From: Mucor racemosus
Taxonomy: Eukaryota; Mucoromycota; Mucoromycetes; Mucorales; Mucoraceae
Reading direction: 5' to 3'
DNA length: 64,000 nucleotides
Assembly (NCBI GenBank): GCA_027405735.1
Contig: JAPEHQ010000003.1
Span: 930,001-994,000, forward strand
Part shown: piece by piece, positions 12,829 to 23,956 of the stretch
Position numbering within the stretch: position 1 is the stretch's first letter
Layout of the letters: each line of letters begins with the position of its first letter
Notes under the pieces: model-generated
The model's database searches: none
Told to the model about the DNA's origin: nothing
What the model saw: the letters and a program-made list of their open reading frames with translations, nothing else
Position numbers and translations under genes: made by a program

Positions 12829-15579
12829 TTATTCTTCCATGTTATAAATGCTATTCCAATAATCTAGCACATTCTTAATACTCTTTCGATCAGTAGGATC
12901 AACTTGAAGCATTCTTTCTAAAATATTCTGAAAAACGTCGCTTTCAACGTTTTGTCGAATTTGCATTTTCAAATGTTGTTTCATGTCATCATGGAATACT
13001 GTTAAACTCTTGACCTCAGATGCATCTTGGAAAAGTAATGAACCACCTGTGGCTACAGTATAAATAACGCACCCTAATGACCAAATATCAGCAGATTCCA
13101 ATCGTAATTTATCTTTTTGTTGAATTATCTCGGGTGCAGTGAACTGACTATTAGGCGGAAATACAATATCTCCTCTTGGTCTTGACATTAAACGAGCATA
13201 ACTCATATTGCCTAATCTCCAATCTGTTGCTTTCATTTCATGATCAAAGTAAAATGCCTTTAGATCAATTGCTAAATGTACAAATTTATGATTATGCAAG
13301 GCTTCTACACTCTTTAAAAGTGCATAGATGGACCAAATCTTATAATCAATGTTTCGATAATCGATAAATGTCCATCTGGTTCTTTCAAATAACAAATGAT
13401 GTAGCGAATGTTCTGGGATCATGGGAGATGTGATCCAAATATATTGATATTGATTATGAGGTGTTGGTGAATTGAGAATGATGGCTCTTTCACTTTTGAT
13501 TATGTAACTAGGTGCTACAAGGCTTGATCTCTTGGATCTGTTGGGTGATGCTCGTAATACCGCATGTACAGAGCGAACAAACGTATCCAAATGTGCAGCA
13601 GAAAAGTAGTGTACAGTGTGTTTAATACCGTCATTTGCGTCAAAAGTACGAACAGCGTATCCATCTTGTAGATAGTTTACTTGTTCATTTTCAGACGAGG
13701 TATATAAGCCGCTAAACAAGAACAATGGACCTAGGACATCTGGCTCAAGTTGTGAGAGCTCTTCATCCGATAACTGAGCATAATCAATGGTATCTTCGCT
13801 GTAAGATAAAGGACGGATATCAGGTCTACTACCATCATGATATTCTTCAGGTATAAATGTGGCTGCTTGTAATATACTGCTTGTGTTGGTATGATTAGCA
13901 TCGAGACTTGTTGTAGCACCAACACCAACACCACCAGAATAGCGAGCACTAATGAAATCTTCAGGTTGAATAGATAATGGTGTATTACTATCAAAACTAG
14001 ACATTTCAGGTTTGATTCCCCGGCTATTCACAGCATATAATCTGTCCTTTCGTTTCTTGGAATAGAATAATAGACCTGCAATGATTGCAATGAATGCTAT
14101 AACACCAATAACAATGCCAGCAATAGCACCACCACCTAAATTACTCGCATATGACTCACCCATTGAGTCGGTGCTTATGGATGTCTCTATGGACGATGTT
14201 GTAGATCGACTTGGCTCCGTTGTTACTGTAAATTGATTTGGATCTGCACCACCAGAAACAAGAGCAAAATCGTAAGGGTCACTACCGCTGGTAGTAGTAG
14301 TAGTAGTCGTAGATGCTGGAACAAGCATGACATCTTGTGGCAGTTTTACACCATTTTCAGGTACAATTTGAGAAGTATGATAGTTGATTGCACCGTCGGA
14401 AGATGTTTGATTGTCGTCATTACTTGTTTCAATGGCACGCTTTTTCAGTGCTTTATTAGCTGTGCCCTCTATACAAACATAAGAAATCAGTAAACATATT
14501 TAATTAAATGATTGCATTTCTTACTTTTCAAGTAAAATCTGTTGGAAAATGCTTTCAATATAGATCTTTTTGAAGGATTTTCTATGCTAATATCATAATA
14601 AATATTTGATGATTGTCTTTTTGAGTGTGATGTTTCAGTTGGAGAAGGTGTTTCCACGTCTTTGGAATAAGTATTTGTTGCATTTGTATTTCCTAAATCT
14701 ATATAGCCATCCTTGGTAAGTGAAGCGGGAATAGGGTTGGTCAAAGAAGTATCGATATCGAAAATATCAATCTTTCCATCATTAGGATGATAAAATGAAA
14801 TGTACTCTTTGGAAGAGTTGGTAGAAAAGACTTGACCTGTGGCGCCTTTCCTTAAGCCATCTAAACTCATGTTATTCTGCATTGTACTGTGGCTATACTG
14901 TAAAGTATCCAATCTGTATACATCGACGGCATTGTCCTGAATAAAATAGAGGCTTTGTGATTTCGTCCCACCAACGGCTAACAATCCAAGATCAGAGATA
15001 TTTTTAGTGCTGTTGTAATGCGGATGATCTAAATTTATCAAATTTAAAGATTTTTGGCGGTTTTTGGATGTTGAAATATATGCTAAATTTGATGTATTGT
15101 TTACATCAGTTGCATAAAGAAACGATGATAATGTTGTATTGAATAACACTAATGATGTTTTTTGAAACTGAATGGGCAAACTTGTTGTATTATCAAGCTG
15201 AAGCTGGTAAAGAAGTGTAGTGGTTGAATTGGCAGTGGTTGCTATAGATTAGAAACGTTAAATTTCAAACATGTTGGGCTAAATATGCAAAAGATAACCT
15301 ACTTTCTTCAAAGCTCAAATATAATGAAGATTGGCTATTAGCATAAGAGCAAAGTCCTCCAAAATGAACATTTGTTGTATTTGGATAGTTCTTAATGTTC
15401 AACAATGGCACAGGACGCAACGCTGTTTTGTTGGAATTATAATAAATGTTCAAATGATAGTCCTCAGAATTAGCAATATCATCATTTTTCGATATGAAAA
15501 TAAACTGATTAGTTTCTTGCTTGTAATCGGAACAAATTATTCCAGTGTCAATCGAAGTTGCATTAGTAGTCGTAGACAT
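12829..15579 (-). CDS. Single-pass membrane protein with cytoplasmic pseudokinase-like domain
   Basis: Three exons on the minus strand: 15579-15303, 15241-14525, 14468-12829 (877 aa). The N-terminal ~430 residues are rich in Asn/Ser/Thr with many N-glycosylation sequons, as expected of an extracellular domain. It is followed by a Ser/Thr linker, a helix (GGGAIAGIVIGVIAFIAIIAG, about residues 440-465) with a KKRK stop-transfer motif, and a cytoplasmic region. The last ~300 residues resemble a protein kinase C-lobe: FVHLAIDLKAFYF sits where the catalytic HRD loop belongs, TDWRLG replaces DFG, then TAPEI (APE) and ADIWSLGCVIYTVATGG (helix F). No glycine loop or VAIK lysine is evident and the catalytic Asp is missing, so it is probably catalytically dead. 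No signal peptide is visible at the chosen start. The extracellular domain family is unrecognised. Confidence 0.72.
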
Positions 15580-17411
15580 TCTTATTGATAATCAAGGACA
15601 AAAAAAAGTAAAAAAAAAAAAAAAAAGAGGAATAGAAGGCTATTTTTTTGATACAACTTCTCTTCATGGTTATAGTATAGGGCTTAGATAAAAAAAATAA
15701 TGCTACTTGATCAGTCATATGCTGTGTTCAACAATGGATAGGATATAAATAAAAACTAAGCCTGAAGGTTATTTCTTTAAAAACCTGTGTTCAGTTTATG
15801 AGTTGCACACTATTTTTCCCAAGCCACTACACTCTGTATTATATAGCCTACATATGCACTGTGTAACTCTTGTTCTTGACATGTTTGTAATATACGTAAT
15901 TATCTATTCGAATTAGTTGAAGTATTTCAAAGCAATTTCTTGCAATTAAAACAATTGATTGATTTAAATAATATGTGTTTTGTAATGAGTTCATACTTAT
16001 TAAAATTTATTGACTGTATGCTAGTTTAAAATACTTTTATCTATTGTGCATTGTTTGAATGTATATCTAACATACCGATAAAAATATTACCCTTTTGTAG
16101 ATCGTCAAAAAGTAAAAATAACGGAGAACTGAGAAATTATCGGATCAACAGACTGCAAATAAAGTTCAAGGGCAAAATCTATTGTATATAAATTCATTAT
16201 TGTTTGGATAAATAATCTTATTATACTATAGTACTTCATCACAAAGAGTGCATGCATAGCGTATTTTTGCTTGTATATCAACAAAGCTATATGTTTACGC
16301 TTTTTAGATTATCATCATTAAATATATTATATAAACAAAAATTTAATCTGTTGGAGTGTGTATTACCAGAAATTCGATATTCTATTCTTGGATAGAAATG
16401 ATGTATCTTTAACATGTATATGTACACACATTCTCTGAGCCACATTATGCGTATATTCTAATGTGGTGAAACTTGTACTATTTTCTAAAGATTCAAACAC
16501 AACTACTACTGTTGTGTGTGCTTCACAATCAAGCTAGCAAACCACCGTACGATTAGCTTGCCTTACATTATCATCTTGGCTTAGCCAAGCCAAAAATCAA
16601 GATGTATATTGTATCTTTTATTACAAGATATTATTCAGAGACTTCTATTCAAATTATAATATTGAATGTATAACAATGGCGTACCCATCAAAGCAACTAG
16701 TACTAAATCTGTGGAGAAATCGAATGCCTTTTAGATCAATTCTTAATCTTTAAAGAGCTTTTTCTAGGGCTAAAATTGCAAAATTAATTGAAACATAATG
16801 AGTAGCTTTTAAGACATGTGTATACCACGCTCAAATTTTTGGAGTTAGAATTGTAATGGGCATTGCATGTCTTATCTCCTCTTTTGAGCGATGGAACAAT
16901 TTGATCAGGAATTTTTTTTAAAAAAACCTTAAAATTGCTTTCCAAAAGCCAATTTACAAAACATAAATTAAACTGTGATAAATATAAATATTTGATTTTT
17001 GCCACTATATTGCACATGCATATGAACTGCAAAGTATTGTACATACTGAATGGTAAATTAATTGGTAGCCAATAAAGAAGGAAATTTGTTAATTTAGATC
17101 AGCTAATCGTATTACATAATTCATTTACCATGAATCTAGCCTGAATTATTATGATGAAATTCAAATTAAAAGAAAATACATGAGTTAAATGTAGTTGCAT
17201 AATTACCGCGACGAGTATTACTAGCGCTATGACTAGTGGGAGCATGGCCAACAATGTTTTTTTTTTAGGAAAACTGAGGCAGAAGTATTGATACCAGTAT
17301 TTGAAGAACTGATGCTTCGTTTTGGGTTAAATACCGGCAATGGTTGACCAAGCAAAACAGTTGCCAAACCAGAGATGCGGATAATCAGTGAATATGGCTA
17401 AAAAGATAAGA
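15580..17411. other. Intergenic, no gene recognised
   Basis: AT-rich sequence upstream of the pseudokinase gene. I see no coding or structural RNA signal. A small imperfect palindrome lies near 16577-16612 (CATCTTGGCTTAGCCAAG ... CAAGATG). Confidence 0.5.
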
Positions 17412-17643
17412 AGATGCACATGGGCACAACAAAAGAAACTGCCCACGAGTACAACGCTAAGTCTGTATGTGCAGAATTATAGATTCTGTCCATGTGTATG
17501 ACATTAATCCCATGTGTACATAATAGCAGAATTGCCCAAAAGCATATCGTTATCCTTATTTGTGCATAATAACAAAATCTGACCATGAGCATAATGAGCT
17601 GTTCGTATGGGCACAAATTGGTTTGTACATGAGCATCGTGCTT
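17412..17643 (+). repeat. Diverged 23-bp-period minisatellite
   Basis: About ten successive units of 23 (occasionally 24) bp can be aligned by eye to a consensus close to AATCTGCCCATGTGCATAATA. Each unit carries a CATG-G-[CT]A core (CATGGGCACA, CATGTGTATG, CATGTGTACAT, TTGTGCATAA, CATGAGCATAA, TATGGGCACA). Divergence between units is substantial. No exact direct duplication remains. Confidence 0.6.
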
Positions 17644-17818
17644 TTCTCAAAATTATATTCCATTTTTTACTGGAATTGGTTTTTAAATTACATTTGCTAT
17701 TATTAACATACATTATAAGCAATAATACAATTCAATACGTTGTTGATATAGAGCAATACATGCGACTGCCAATATATTTACGATTATCGTCATTTGTAAA
17801 TATGTTTATAGCTGTAAT

Positions 17819-18147
17819 GTTTACAGCAACAATGATTTTTGCTCGAGCATAAACTTAAATGGCACTTACTGCTTAAATTTATATGCAAGCCAAATCTAAG
17901 ATTATAAATGTTACTTTATCACACATAAAATCTAAACAAATTAACCTTCTTTAAACTTACTATTTAGTTTACGGATTCTCATTTGTAAAAAGATTTGATT
18001 TCAAGTATAGCTACGATCAAAACTATGGTCATTACACAAGACATTAGATTATTCTTTTTTTTTTTTTTTTTTTTTTGTTTCTATATCATTTGAAATTTTA
18101 TCATTTTTCTGGAACATTTCGTGGGTTTGTTGCCAGTTCTAGCTTTT
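17819..18147 (+). repeat. Dispersed repeat R, copy 1 (empty site for the MITE)
   Basis: Strongly similar to 32529-33005 in the same orientation, starting at TTTACAGCAACAATG and ending at TTCTAGCTTTTC. Here GTTACTTTATCAC is uninterrupted, while copy 2 carries a 150-bp insertion at this point. It contains a ~24-nt T run at about 18053-18076. Confidence 0.85.
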
Positions 18148-18737
18148 CATTGAGTAGATATAAATATCATTGCATTCGATTTCATCAGGTAATCAAAAAA
18201 TACGTCAACAATAAGTAGTAAATAATGATATTTGATCTTAGAATGCGGTTAAATGAAAATATCAGTCTCTAATATAGACTGCTACCTATATTAAAAACAT
18301 TAGTATTTTATGTTAGCATGCGTATTTATATAAAAGAAAAGAATATCAGCTTGAATTAATGGTCTGATATACCTTATCAAACGGTGAATATACTGTATCA
18401 TTGGAATATGAAAACAAAAAGAGAAAAACAACACACGTAGAAAAGGATTTTCAAGGCTTTACATTATTTAGCGCATTTAAAACTCTTCTAAATTGCACAT
18501 TTCAATCAATGTAAAAGCAACATTACAGTACATAAACCACAAACTAAACAAAATAGGCAATATTTGTTATTATAAAAATATGTATTTTCTACCAAAAAAA
18601 CCGGCTGTCATATCATAGATTCATTAAAAAAATTGCAAAAGTGAGCCCATAGAGCGATGCCGTAATTGAGCATCATAGCAAGATTGAACGGCCAAGTCTC
18701 TTATACTATGGTATATATCTAAGTTTTAATTTAAAAT

Positions 18738-19755
18738 GCGTTTTTTTTAACTTTTCTTATATTTAACCACGTACGGTTTGAAAACTCAGACTTTGTAGCG
18801 CACATTTTCGGGACTCATTTTATCCTTACCAACACTCATGATTTAGATCAAAAAACAGAAAAATCAAATTTTGATATCAAAATCAACGTTTAAACATACT
18901 ACATTATGATAAAAAATTGTAGCTATAGATAATACATACTTTATAAAAGCTTAATATTAAATGTTAAATAATGAAACTTTGTACTTTTGTCCAAAAAACG
19001 GTTTTTTGATTAAAGGATTTTCATGTAATATTTTGCAATAAAAATATTTGTTATTTTTTATTAAACAAATAGAGCGCTAAATTCTGCATATGTGTATATT
19101 TTTTGTTTTTATAACTGGTAGTATAATTAACTCTAGATTTGCAAAAACAGAAAAAAAAAATTAAAAAATGTCAAAATTGATGATCTGGACAAGAATAATT
19201 TTCTAAATTAATATTCCGCTTATAAGCCCTGTAAGTCTTAAAAATAAGAGATTTTATAAAACTTGAGAACTTTTTCAAGAATTTACGATGTTGTATGCAC
19301 TTGATTCAAGCTTATTACTGTAAACCTTTATACATCATGTTAATATTGTGTGGTGGTTTACTTGATGATAATATAGTCTTACTTTATAATTATTGCGCTA
19401 GAGGTAATTTACATTAAGCTTTAGTTTTACCTCTCCAATATTATAAACATAAACATGGCCATCATCACTGGAACCTATTATTGCCGCCTTCTTTTTACCG
19501 TCTTTTTCCCAAGAAGCCAATTTATTCAATGCTTTACCAGAACCAACTTAAGTACTTACAAATGGTTCCTCGGTATTGGCATTCAAATTCCATAAACTAA
19601 ATTGACTGGTTCTATTTACAGTAGTATCAAACGTATCATCAGCCCGCCTTATAATAAATGTCAATAATCTAAAACTAGAAACATCCCACTGTTATTGTTA
19701 TAAGCTATGAAAAGCTTGATTTTTAATAATACAGCAATAATATAAAAAACAAGAT
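18738..19755 (+). repeat. Repeat module D, copy 1
   Basis: About 1 kb highly similar to 38200-39209 (same orientation), beginning at GCGTTTTTTT and ending at AACAAGAT. It abuts the U module (19756 on). It includes a degraded dynein intermediate chain fragment on the minus strand. Confidence 0.85.
19430..19655 (-). pseudogene. Dynein intermediate chain fragment, degraded copy
   Basis: The minus-strand translation resembles the C-terminal WD repeat of cytoplasmic dynein intermediate chain (LWNLNANTEEP, GKALNKL, HVYVYNIGE). The frame is broken: an in-frame TAA follows FVST, and small insertions shift the frame near the KKKAAI and SSDDGHV segments. It lies inside repeat module D. The less degraded sister copy is at 38876-39115. 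It is a fragment of a host gene, not a functional gene here. Confidence 0.65.
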
Positions 19756-20769
19756 TGGAGTAAATAACAAAGTTGGTTACGAAAATAAAAAAAAAACATA
19801 AAAATAAAAGCAGTAGAATACAATTATAATCAGCTAAAGTTTTTATAAGAAAAGATTTCTGAAGATTTAAAATAATCATTGAAAAAGTATGAGTGTATTT
19901 ATAGTGATTTGGAGAACTTGGATACCATCAGACTTGAATGGATGTATATTTAGCAATCTTCTAGTTTTGGGTACATTGTTATTGATTTAATATTTTAAGG
20001 GGCAAATCATGTAGAGCATTGACCATAAGGGATTGATGTAAAGTATGACAATATTGACCTTTTCGGAAATGGTTGTTTTGCTTATTATTGTTATATGTAA
20101 TGATGAGTCAAACATTTCGGTTTTATTCAAGCAAAACCTTGCCTCATTCCTTATATAAATACTACAAGGAAATCATTACATGATCCTTTATAGATTTATC
20201 TGTCTTGTTACACCCCCCTTTACTTTTATCTATTCACTAATAAATATCTAAATTACAAATAAGAACACCAATCTTCATCAATCCAGTGATCACCAATTTA
20301 TAATAACAAGAATAATATTCATAAGCATATCATCCACCTTTGTTGTTAGTCCAGAATTACAGATCATCACATTATGTCTATTTTATATAACCTTGAATTA
20401 AGGGGTAATTTTTATATGCTTGAATCTTATTTATATTGATAATAGTACAACTTCAATATAAATGGGCAGTTGACTAAATTGATATCTTTGTTTATTATCA
20501 TTATTGATTTGGATAGAATCCTGTTTTGATATACATGTCATTTGTGTAATTGATTGCACTGTGATCAAGGGTGCTATCATCTACACGACATGTATGGTTC
20601 AAAAAGGTATTTTATATTTTTAGCATGCGTTTGTTATTGTGTTCAATTGAAACGTTTGTTTATTATTGTTTTTCACATTTCAAGTAGTGGCATCATATCT
20701 TATGAGGGACACTTGGAATTTAGGTTGTTTTATTTTTATCAAGCGTTTTTAGTATGTAATTCCACTGCA
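19756..20769 (+). repeat. Repeat module U, copy 1 (interrupted by a solo LTR)
   Basis: Starts TGGAGTAAAT (TGCAGTAAAT in other copies) and ends TAATTCCACTGCA. The same sequence occurs inverted at 34489-37114 and, lacking its last ~20 bp, at 37496-38207. Without insertions U is about 732 bp and its ends are inverted (TGCAGT ... ACTGCA), which fits an LTR or a terminal-inverted element. Copy 1 carries the solo LTR at 20096-20371. Confidence 0.8.
20096..20371 (+). mobile_element. Solo LTR (276 bp) inserted in module U
   Basis: The two other U copies read ...GTTATATCTATTTT... without a break. Here a 276-bp block starting TGTAATGATGAG and ending GATCATCACA is inserted between TTATA (20091-20095) and TTATG (20372-20376). 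These flanks are a 5-bp target duplication with one change. The ends are imperfect inverted repeats (TGTAATGATGA / TGTGATGATC). Inside are a TATA-like box (CCTTATATAAATAC) and an AATAAA-like signal (CTAATAAATATC), as expected for a retrotransposon LTR. There are no internal retrotransposon sequences, so it is a solo LTR. Confidence 0.8.
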
Positions 20770-20789
20770 TATACTACCTATTTGTAGTA

Positions 20790-22990
20790 TACTGTATACC
20801 TATTCATACATCATACCTATATCCATGAAGAATGGTAGTTTACTTGGATTAGTATTCATAAAGATTATATTTTAATTGACTGCTTTCAATAGGAATGCGC
20901 AATGCGCACGCAGTAAACTACGCGTTATAGAAGGTGCCCTTTGAGATAATTGTGTCAAATACATGTACCTGCTTTCATGTAAAAACGAAAGTTACTAGGG
21001 TCGAAACATCGAAACCCGCTGAGATAGGGTTTCTGTTAATAGATTTTTTACAGTTGGAAAAAGTATGTTTTAGATAGTTTCAGATGATAGTTTTCGAATG
21101 GTTTTCCAAAGTTTTTGCCTAATTAAATCGAATTGCGTCAATCTTCAAAGACGATGTAACTTCTCACGATGGGCCCTTGATACCTACCTGTCCGAAAATA
21201 AAAGAGGTAATACCAGAAAATTAGTGCGCTAGCGTAACAATTGGCAAAAAATTGGCGTAAAATTGATTGAAAAAATGAAATGCCAAAATTGAGGTGTTAA
21301 TTTTTCGTATTCAAAAGATAATATATCCAATTAAAAGCTACTCTACATTTTTTATTTCAGCGAAAAATGTTAATTTTCCATCGAGATAATCAAAATAATA
21401 GTTCTTATCACAGCTTAAACCCTATATTAACGGGGTTCCAAAATTGATTTGTAAAATCGATCAAAAAATGGTTCAAGAAACAAAATCGTTTAGAAACTCA
21501 TGAACTGCAAAAGAAGATGACCTAGCGGAATAAATGTTCTTTGTACAATTTTAAATTCTGCATTCATCTAAACAAAATTCAAACAAATGATTCACATTAA
21601 ATTTTGCGCAAAATGCAATTGAAATTTTGGAGGCTTCTTGAAGATACACATCGCATTTTATAATTATATTTTAAATATAAATGATGAAAATAGCGTACAA
21701 AAGATTTATCTATCGATCGAGCTATTACTGACTCTTCTAGCTGCATTTTTCGTAGAGAAAACGAGATTTTTGTCAAAAAAATTTCAAATTCAGAATTTGG
21801 GATTGCAGTAAAATATGGGTGTAAAAAGCGATAAAGAATACTGTTAAAATCCTTCTTTATTAAAATATGGATAATGTGCAATAAAATGATTATTCTACGT
21901 CTCTATTTATATTATTTGGTGATTATTTACTATCTTGCAATTGCATTGCAATTGTCAACGATTCCATTAATTTTGAGTATAAATGTTGGGTTGTTTGGTT
22001 ATTGATTTGGTGGATCAAGAACGGTGTTTTAAATATAGTTTGTCAATCATGCTTTCAGAACAGCCCTTACTTGTTCTACTTGATAAGCATGTACTTTTTG
22101 TATCTTTTATTTAGGATATCCCACATTACTTTAGTATTTTAGCATCTCTTATTTGAGTATTATACCCTTGCTATCTTTATGCAATTGTCTATTTACTATA
22201 TAGTCTTATCTTTGATAGCATGGTTTCAAATGAGATGACATTTAATTTAGGTATTTTATGATGGGAATCTAGCTTAGTTCACTTCAGGGATGATGGTATA
22301 CAAGGGAAAAATTGAAGCTAGAAGCAAAAATATCGCTTTGTACACATTTTTGCAGATATCTCCACGAAAAATCAATATTTTGAAAAAAAACTGAATTGGG
22401 TCCGAGAGACCTCAATAAGGTTAATGACATAAATGTAAAAAAAAGGGTTGTTCAATTTAACAAATATTTTAAAATCCACTAGAAAAATGTCAAAAAAATG
22501 AAAAAAAAAAATAAAAGTGCTCCGAATTTTTTTATACTAAAATATGTTATAAAGCGCTTTAAAACAAGTAAGTTTTATTATTAAAAAGAGAGCGTAGCTT
22601 AATTATTCATAGAGATATGAAGTGTCAAAGTTTTTAATTTTTACCAGTGAAATACGCGTAAAAATCTGAAATATTAGCATTGAAAAATTAATACCAACTG
22701 CAAAAAATAGGATATTTCCGGATACTCATTTTCGGATGAAAGTTGACAATCTCAGGTACATTGACATATAATTTTTTCTTGGTGTTATTTAGTGAAAAAA
22801 AAAGTTAAGCAGAGATGAAAAGTTAGATCTATTTTGAAAGTAAAAGGCAGTAGATTTAATCTATTTTCGAGTTTTTCGTGAAGTGTAAAAAACTTTCAAG
22901 TGCAGAAATAAACCTAGCATAATGAGCTATGCATTTTTCAAGTCGCTATATGCCTGAGCTCAATCGGTTCACTAAGGTAAATATAACAAA
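20790..22990 (+). repeat. Dispersed repeat W, copy A (about 2 kb)
   Basis: Collinear with copy B (about 40570-42580) and copy C (60158-61880). Shared landmarks in order: TATCCATGAAGA, AATCTTCAA-GA-GATGTA, CACAGCTTAAACC-TAT--TAACGGGG, GCGCAAAATGCAAT, TCTATCG-TCGAGC, CAGAATTTGGGAT, CTCCACGAAAAATCAATATTTT, GTAAAATACGCGT and GGATATTTCCGGATACT. Copy A is interrupted by a 483-bp solo LTR. Copies differ by many substitutions, so the family is old. Class unknown. Confidence 0.85.
21804..22286 (+). mobile_element. Solo LTR (483 bp) inserted in repeat W copy A
   Basis: Copies B and C read CAGAATTTGGGATGAGGGTAT. In copy A, a 483-bp block starting TGCAG and ending CTTCA lies between two perfect GGGAT repeats (21799-21803 and 22287-22291), and the W sequence resumes directly afterwards. 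TG...CA ends plus a 5-bp target duplication identify an LTR left by LTR-LTR recombination. It is unlike the other two solo LTRs in the window, so a separate family. Confidence 0.8.
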
Positions 22991-23956
22991 CCTTTGTTGG
23001 GTATTTAGAATCCCGAATTGGAAGGCATAAAAGATGGACTTGAAGTCAATTAACAGAAATTGAGCATTCATTACATTGGCTGACCCTTCTCTGTTATCCA
23101 AAAAAAACATTGGAGTCATATAAATGACTTTTATAGTGACTACGTGATATTGCACTCCAAAAATGCCTAAGACCAAAGATATATTTAGTGCTTTGAAACC
23201 ATTGACTTTAGGTCAATTAGGGGAGAAAATGTCAAAGAATTTTCTGAAGAAAAACTATTCACACATCCTATATATTATTCATGGCTTCTTGTGCTTATCG
23301 TATGTCTTTATGTATTGGGTATTGTCATTTTGTTTGCTTCTTGGGTTTACCACGAAATTCGCTTTTGGTATATGTACATAACATCTCTAATCTGAGTTAG
23401 ATTTAGCAATCGTTTTATGCATTTTGTAATCTTGAAGGATTTTAATGAATCAAATTCAGTATACAAATTTATACACATTATTTTGATACTAATAGTGATG
23501 CATTCTGTCTACTTGATATTGTTTTTTTGTGTATAAAAATATCTTATATAAACGTTTGAAATTTGAAAATTTAATATCAAGCATTCTCAGTCGGCTGTCA
23601 AATACTAGAAATGGTGTTGATGTAATGTCAACTGCAAGGTATAATAATCTCATCTTAATGCTACTTTTGATCATAAGAATCCTAAAGAGAGCATCCCACG
23701 TTAGAACGTGTGCATTTTCGAGCCTTAATCACCAGTCTGTAAATGATTTATGTTGGCAATTAACGGAATCAATGCAAAACATAGTTCTTTCATCGACTGC
23801 TTTTCATAACATGTGGCTTTTGAAGACTCCAAAGTGAATTTATTTTTCGACATTTAGGATCACTTCCATCAAAAATCTCTTCTTAGGACTTTACTTGACA
23901 GATACACCCATCACATACATACACATATACACACACACACAAACTCAAATACAGCA
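22991..23956. other. Intergenic / rix1 upstream region
   Basis: No convincing coding exon. A CA-rich microsatellite-like stretch (ACACATACACATATACACACAC) immediately precedes the rix1 start codon and is likely in its 5' leader. Confidence 0.5.

Noticed and set aside
15563..15667. Minus-strand ORF just upstream of the pseudokinase start, Met-Lys-Arg then a Phe-rich hydrophobic stretch resembling a signal peptide
   Set aside because: It is out of frame with the pseudokinase, and adding or removing one T in the homopolymers still meets a stop before the join. No splice path restores frame, so I left the start at 15579 and note the missing signal peptide.
20554..20787. ORF with relatives at 34450-34704 and 38011-38259 (all containing DMYGSKRYFIFLAC)
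   Set aside because: All lie in repeat module U and are alike because the DNA is repeated; frames differ by indels and there is no start or domain support.
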